NCBI GenBank assembly: GCA_963776675.1 | Contig: CAVZNR010000006.1 | Coordinates: forward strand, 8,275 to 72,274 | DNA from: Hyphomicrobium_A sp963776675 | GTDB taxonomy: Bacteria; Pseudomonadota; Alphaproteobacteria; Rhizobiales; Hyphomicrobiaceae | Direction of reading: 5' to 3' | DNA length: 64,000 bases | In this document: one piece after another, positions 63,102 to 64,000 of the stretch | How the letters are laid out: each line of letters begins with the position of its first letter | How positions within the stretch are numbered: position 1 is the stretch's first letter | Translations under genes and position numbers: made by a program | The notes under the pieces: generated by a model | Database searches by the model: none | Told to the model about the DNA's origin: nothing | Seen by the model: only the letters and a program-made list of their open reading frames with translations

Positions 63102-64000
63102 TCAGCCGGCCGCGGCGGGGCGGCGTTCTTTGAGGAAGTCGGTCATCTGCGCTGCCCTCATCGGGCGGGAGAACAAATAGCCCTGCAATTGATGGCACTC
63201 GGAAACTTTGAGCCAGCTGTGCTGCTCGCGAGTCTCCACGCCCTCGGCCGTGATCACCAGGCCCAGATCGAGCCCGAGCCGGATGATCGAAGCGAGAATG
63301 AGAGTGCTGTCCTTGGAGCGGCCGATCTCCTCGATGAAGCTGCGGTCGATCTTGAGCTTGTCGAAGCCGAATTGGCGCAGATACATCAGGCTCGAGTAGC
63401 CGCGAGCCGAAGTCGTCGAGCGCCACCTTGACGCCCATGTCCTGCAGGCCCTTGATCTGCTCGTCGGCGCGCTTTTCATCGACCAGCAGCACGCTTTCGG
63501 TGATCTCGATCACGAGGCGCTCGGGCGGGAACGTCGAGGTGGCGAGGACGTCGCGGACGATGGTGACGATGTCCCCGTGGTGGACCTGAGCGCCCGACAC
63601 GTTGACGGAGATGTCGATCTGCGGCCACGCGAGACTGTCGGCAATGGCCCGGCGCAATACGATCTCTCCGATCTTGGGTATGAGGCCGTTTTCCTCGGCA
63701 ATCGGCACGAAGACATCGGGCGGGATCACCCCCATCAGCGGGTCGGTCCAGCGCGCCAGCGCCTCGACGCCTTCGACGCGAGAACCCGTGACATCCATGA
63801 TCGGCTGGTAGACGACGTCAATCGCATCATCGGCGACGGCCTTGCGCAGAGCGAGCTCGATGGCGCGCCGCCGGGAGAACTCCAGGTCCATCTCCGGCGC
63901 AAATGCGATAGCGGTGCCGCCGCCTTTGTTCTTGGCCTCGTTGAGTGCAAGCTCGACGCGGCGCACGAGGTCGTCATCGCTGTCGCCGTCGCGCGGCGCC
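63102..64000 (-). CDS. GGDEF-EAL protein, 5' end outside window, frameshift in EAL domain
   Basis: The frame enters from the right edge with DGDSDDDLVRRVELALNEAK, the end of a GGDEF domain, then an EAL domain: VVYQPIMD, VEGVEALARW (EAL motif intact), ISVNVSGAQ, VIEITESVLL, VALDDFGS. At 63402 one extra base shifts the frame; the correct continuation GYSSLMYLRQFGFDKLKIDRSF ... VITAEGVETREQ runs in the next frame to a stop at 63102-63104. Predicted c-di-GMP turnover enzyme. As written, the shifted frame would read about 150 unrelated residues. Confidence 0.85.

Noticed and set aside
1..64000. CRISPR array, rRNA operon, prophage or insertion sequence
   Set aside because: No regularly spaced repeats, no rRNA sequence, no transposase or integrase motifs and no phage structural genes were found on either strand.

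Overview
The window is a contiguous piece of a high-GC alphaproteobacterial chromosome. The gene content points to Hyphomicrobiales (Rhizobiales), plausibly a Hyphomicrobiaceae-like lineage. The markers are a TIGR02302-type protein, a lipid A oxidase-like outer-membrane barrel, GlnII-type glutamine synthetase with its DUF2735 companion, and three signature enzymes of the ethylmalonyl-CoA (EMC) pathway (ccr, ecm, mcd). The organism assignment is inference from gene content only.

Layout. 1-11.5 kb: cell envelope block (end of a TIGR02302 gene, lipid A oxidase-like barrel, PHB depolymerase-like lipoprotein, pbpC and its alpha-2-macroglobulin partner, a small unknown). 11.5-17 kb: a large unknown membrane protein and an atypical class-A PBP-like protein. 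17.4-21.9 kb: a two-gene unit coding for a winged-helix-like protein and a protein that fuses two P-loop ATPases, the second HerA-like; this is the best candidate here for an undescribed system. 22-28 kb: CAP-domain lipoprotein, polysaccharide flippase, D,D-carboxypeptidase, tRNA-Leu(CAA), AI-2E-type permease. 28-38 kb: EMC cluster (ecm, small membrane protein, ccr, YihY, mcd), then PilZ, a cobalamin-binding protein and an SDR. 38-41.7 kb: cyclic-nucleotide-binding protein, a clear paralogue of the 11.5-kb membrane protein, a GFA protein interrupted by an amber codon, and two tandem GlsB/YeaQ-type membrane proteins. 41.7-43.6 kb: nadD-rsfS-rlmH. 43.6-58.2 kb: a mixed segment with degenerate or truncated genes, PcfJ-like protein, glutaminase, glnII, GH15 glucan hydrolase, amidotransferase, ada and a hybrid histidine kinase. 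58.2-64 kb: proB-proA, HdeD-like protein, CrtI-like oxidoreductase and a GGDEF-EAL protein cut by the window edge.

How the parts work together. ccr, ecm and mcd catalyse consecutive parts of acetyl-CoA assimilation through the EMC pathway; Ecm needs B12, and a cobalamin-binding protein lies nearby. PHB turnover feeds the same acetoacetyl-CoA and crotonyl-CoA pool. glsA and glnII form a glutamine breakdown/synthesis pair. proBA and nadD-rsfS-rlmH are usually one run in related genomes; here 14.6 kb lies between them.

Sequence quality. proB, the histidine kinase receiver and the EAL domain each carry one extra base in GC-rich sequence. The GFA gene has an in-frame TAG, and the GH15 gene has ACG where its start should be. 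These may be real lesions or consensus errors; read-level checking would separate the two.
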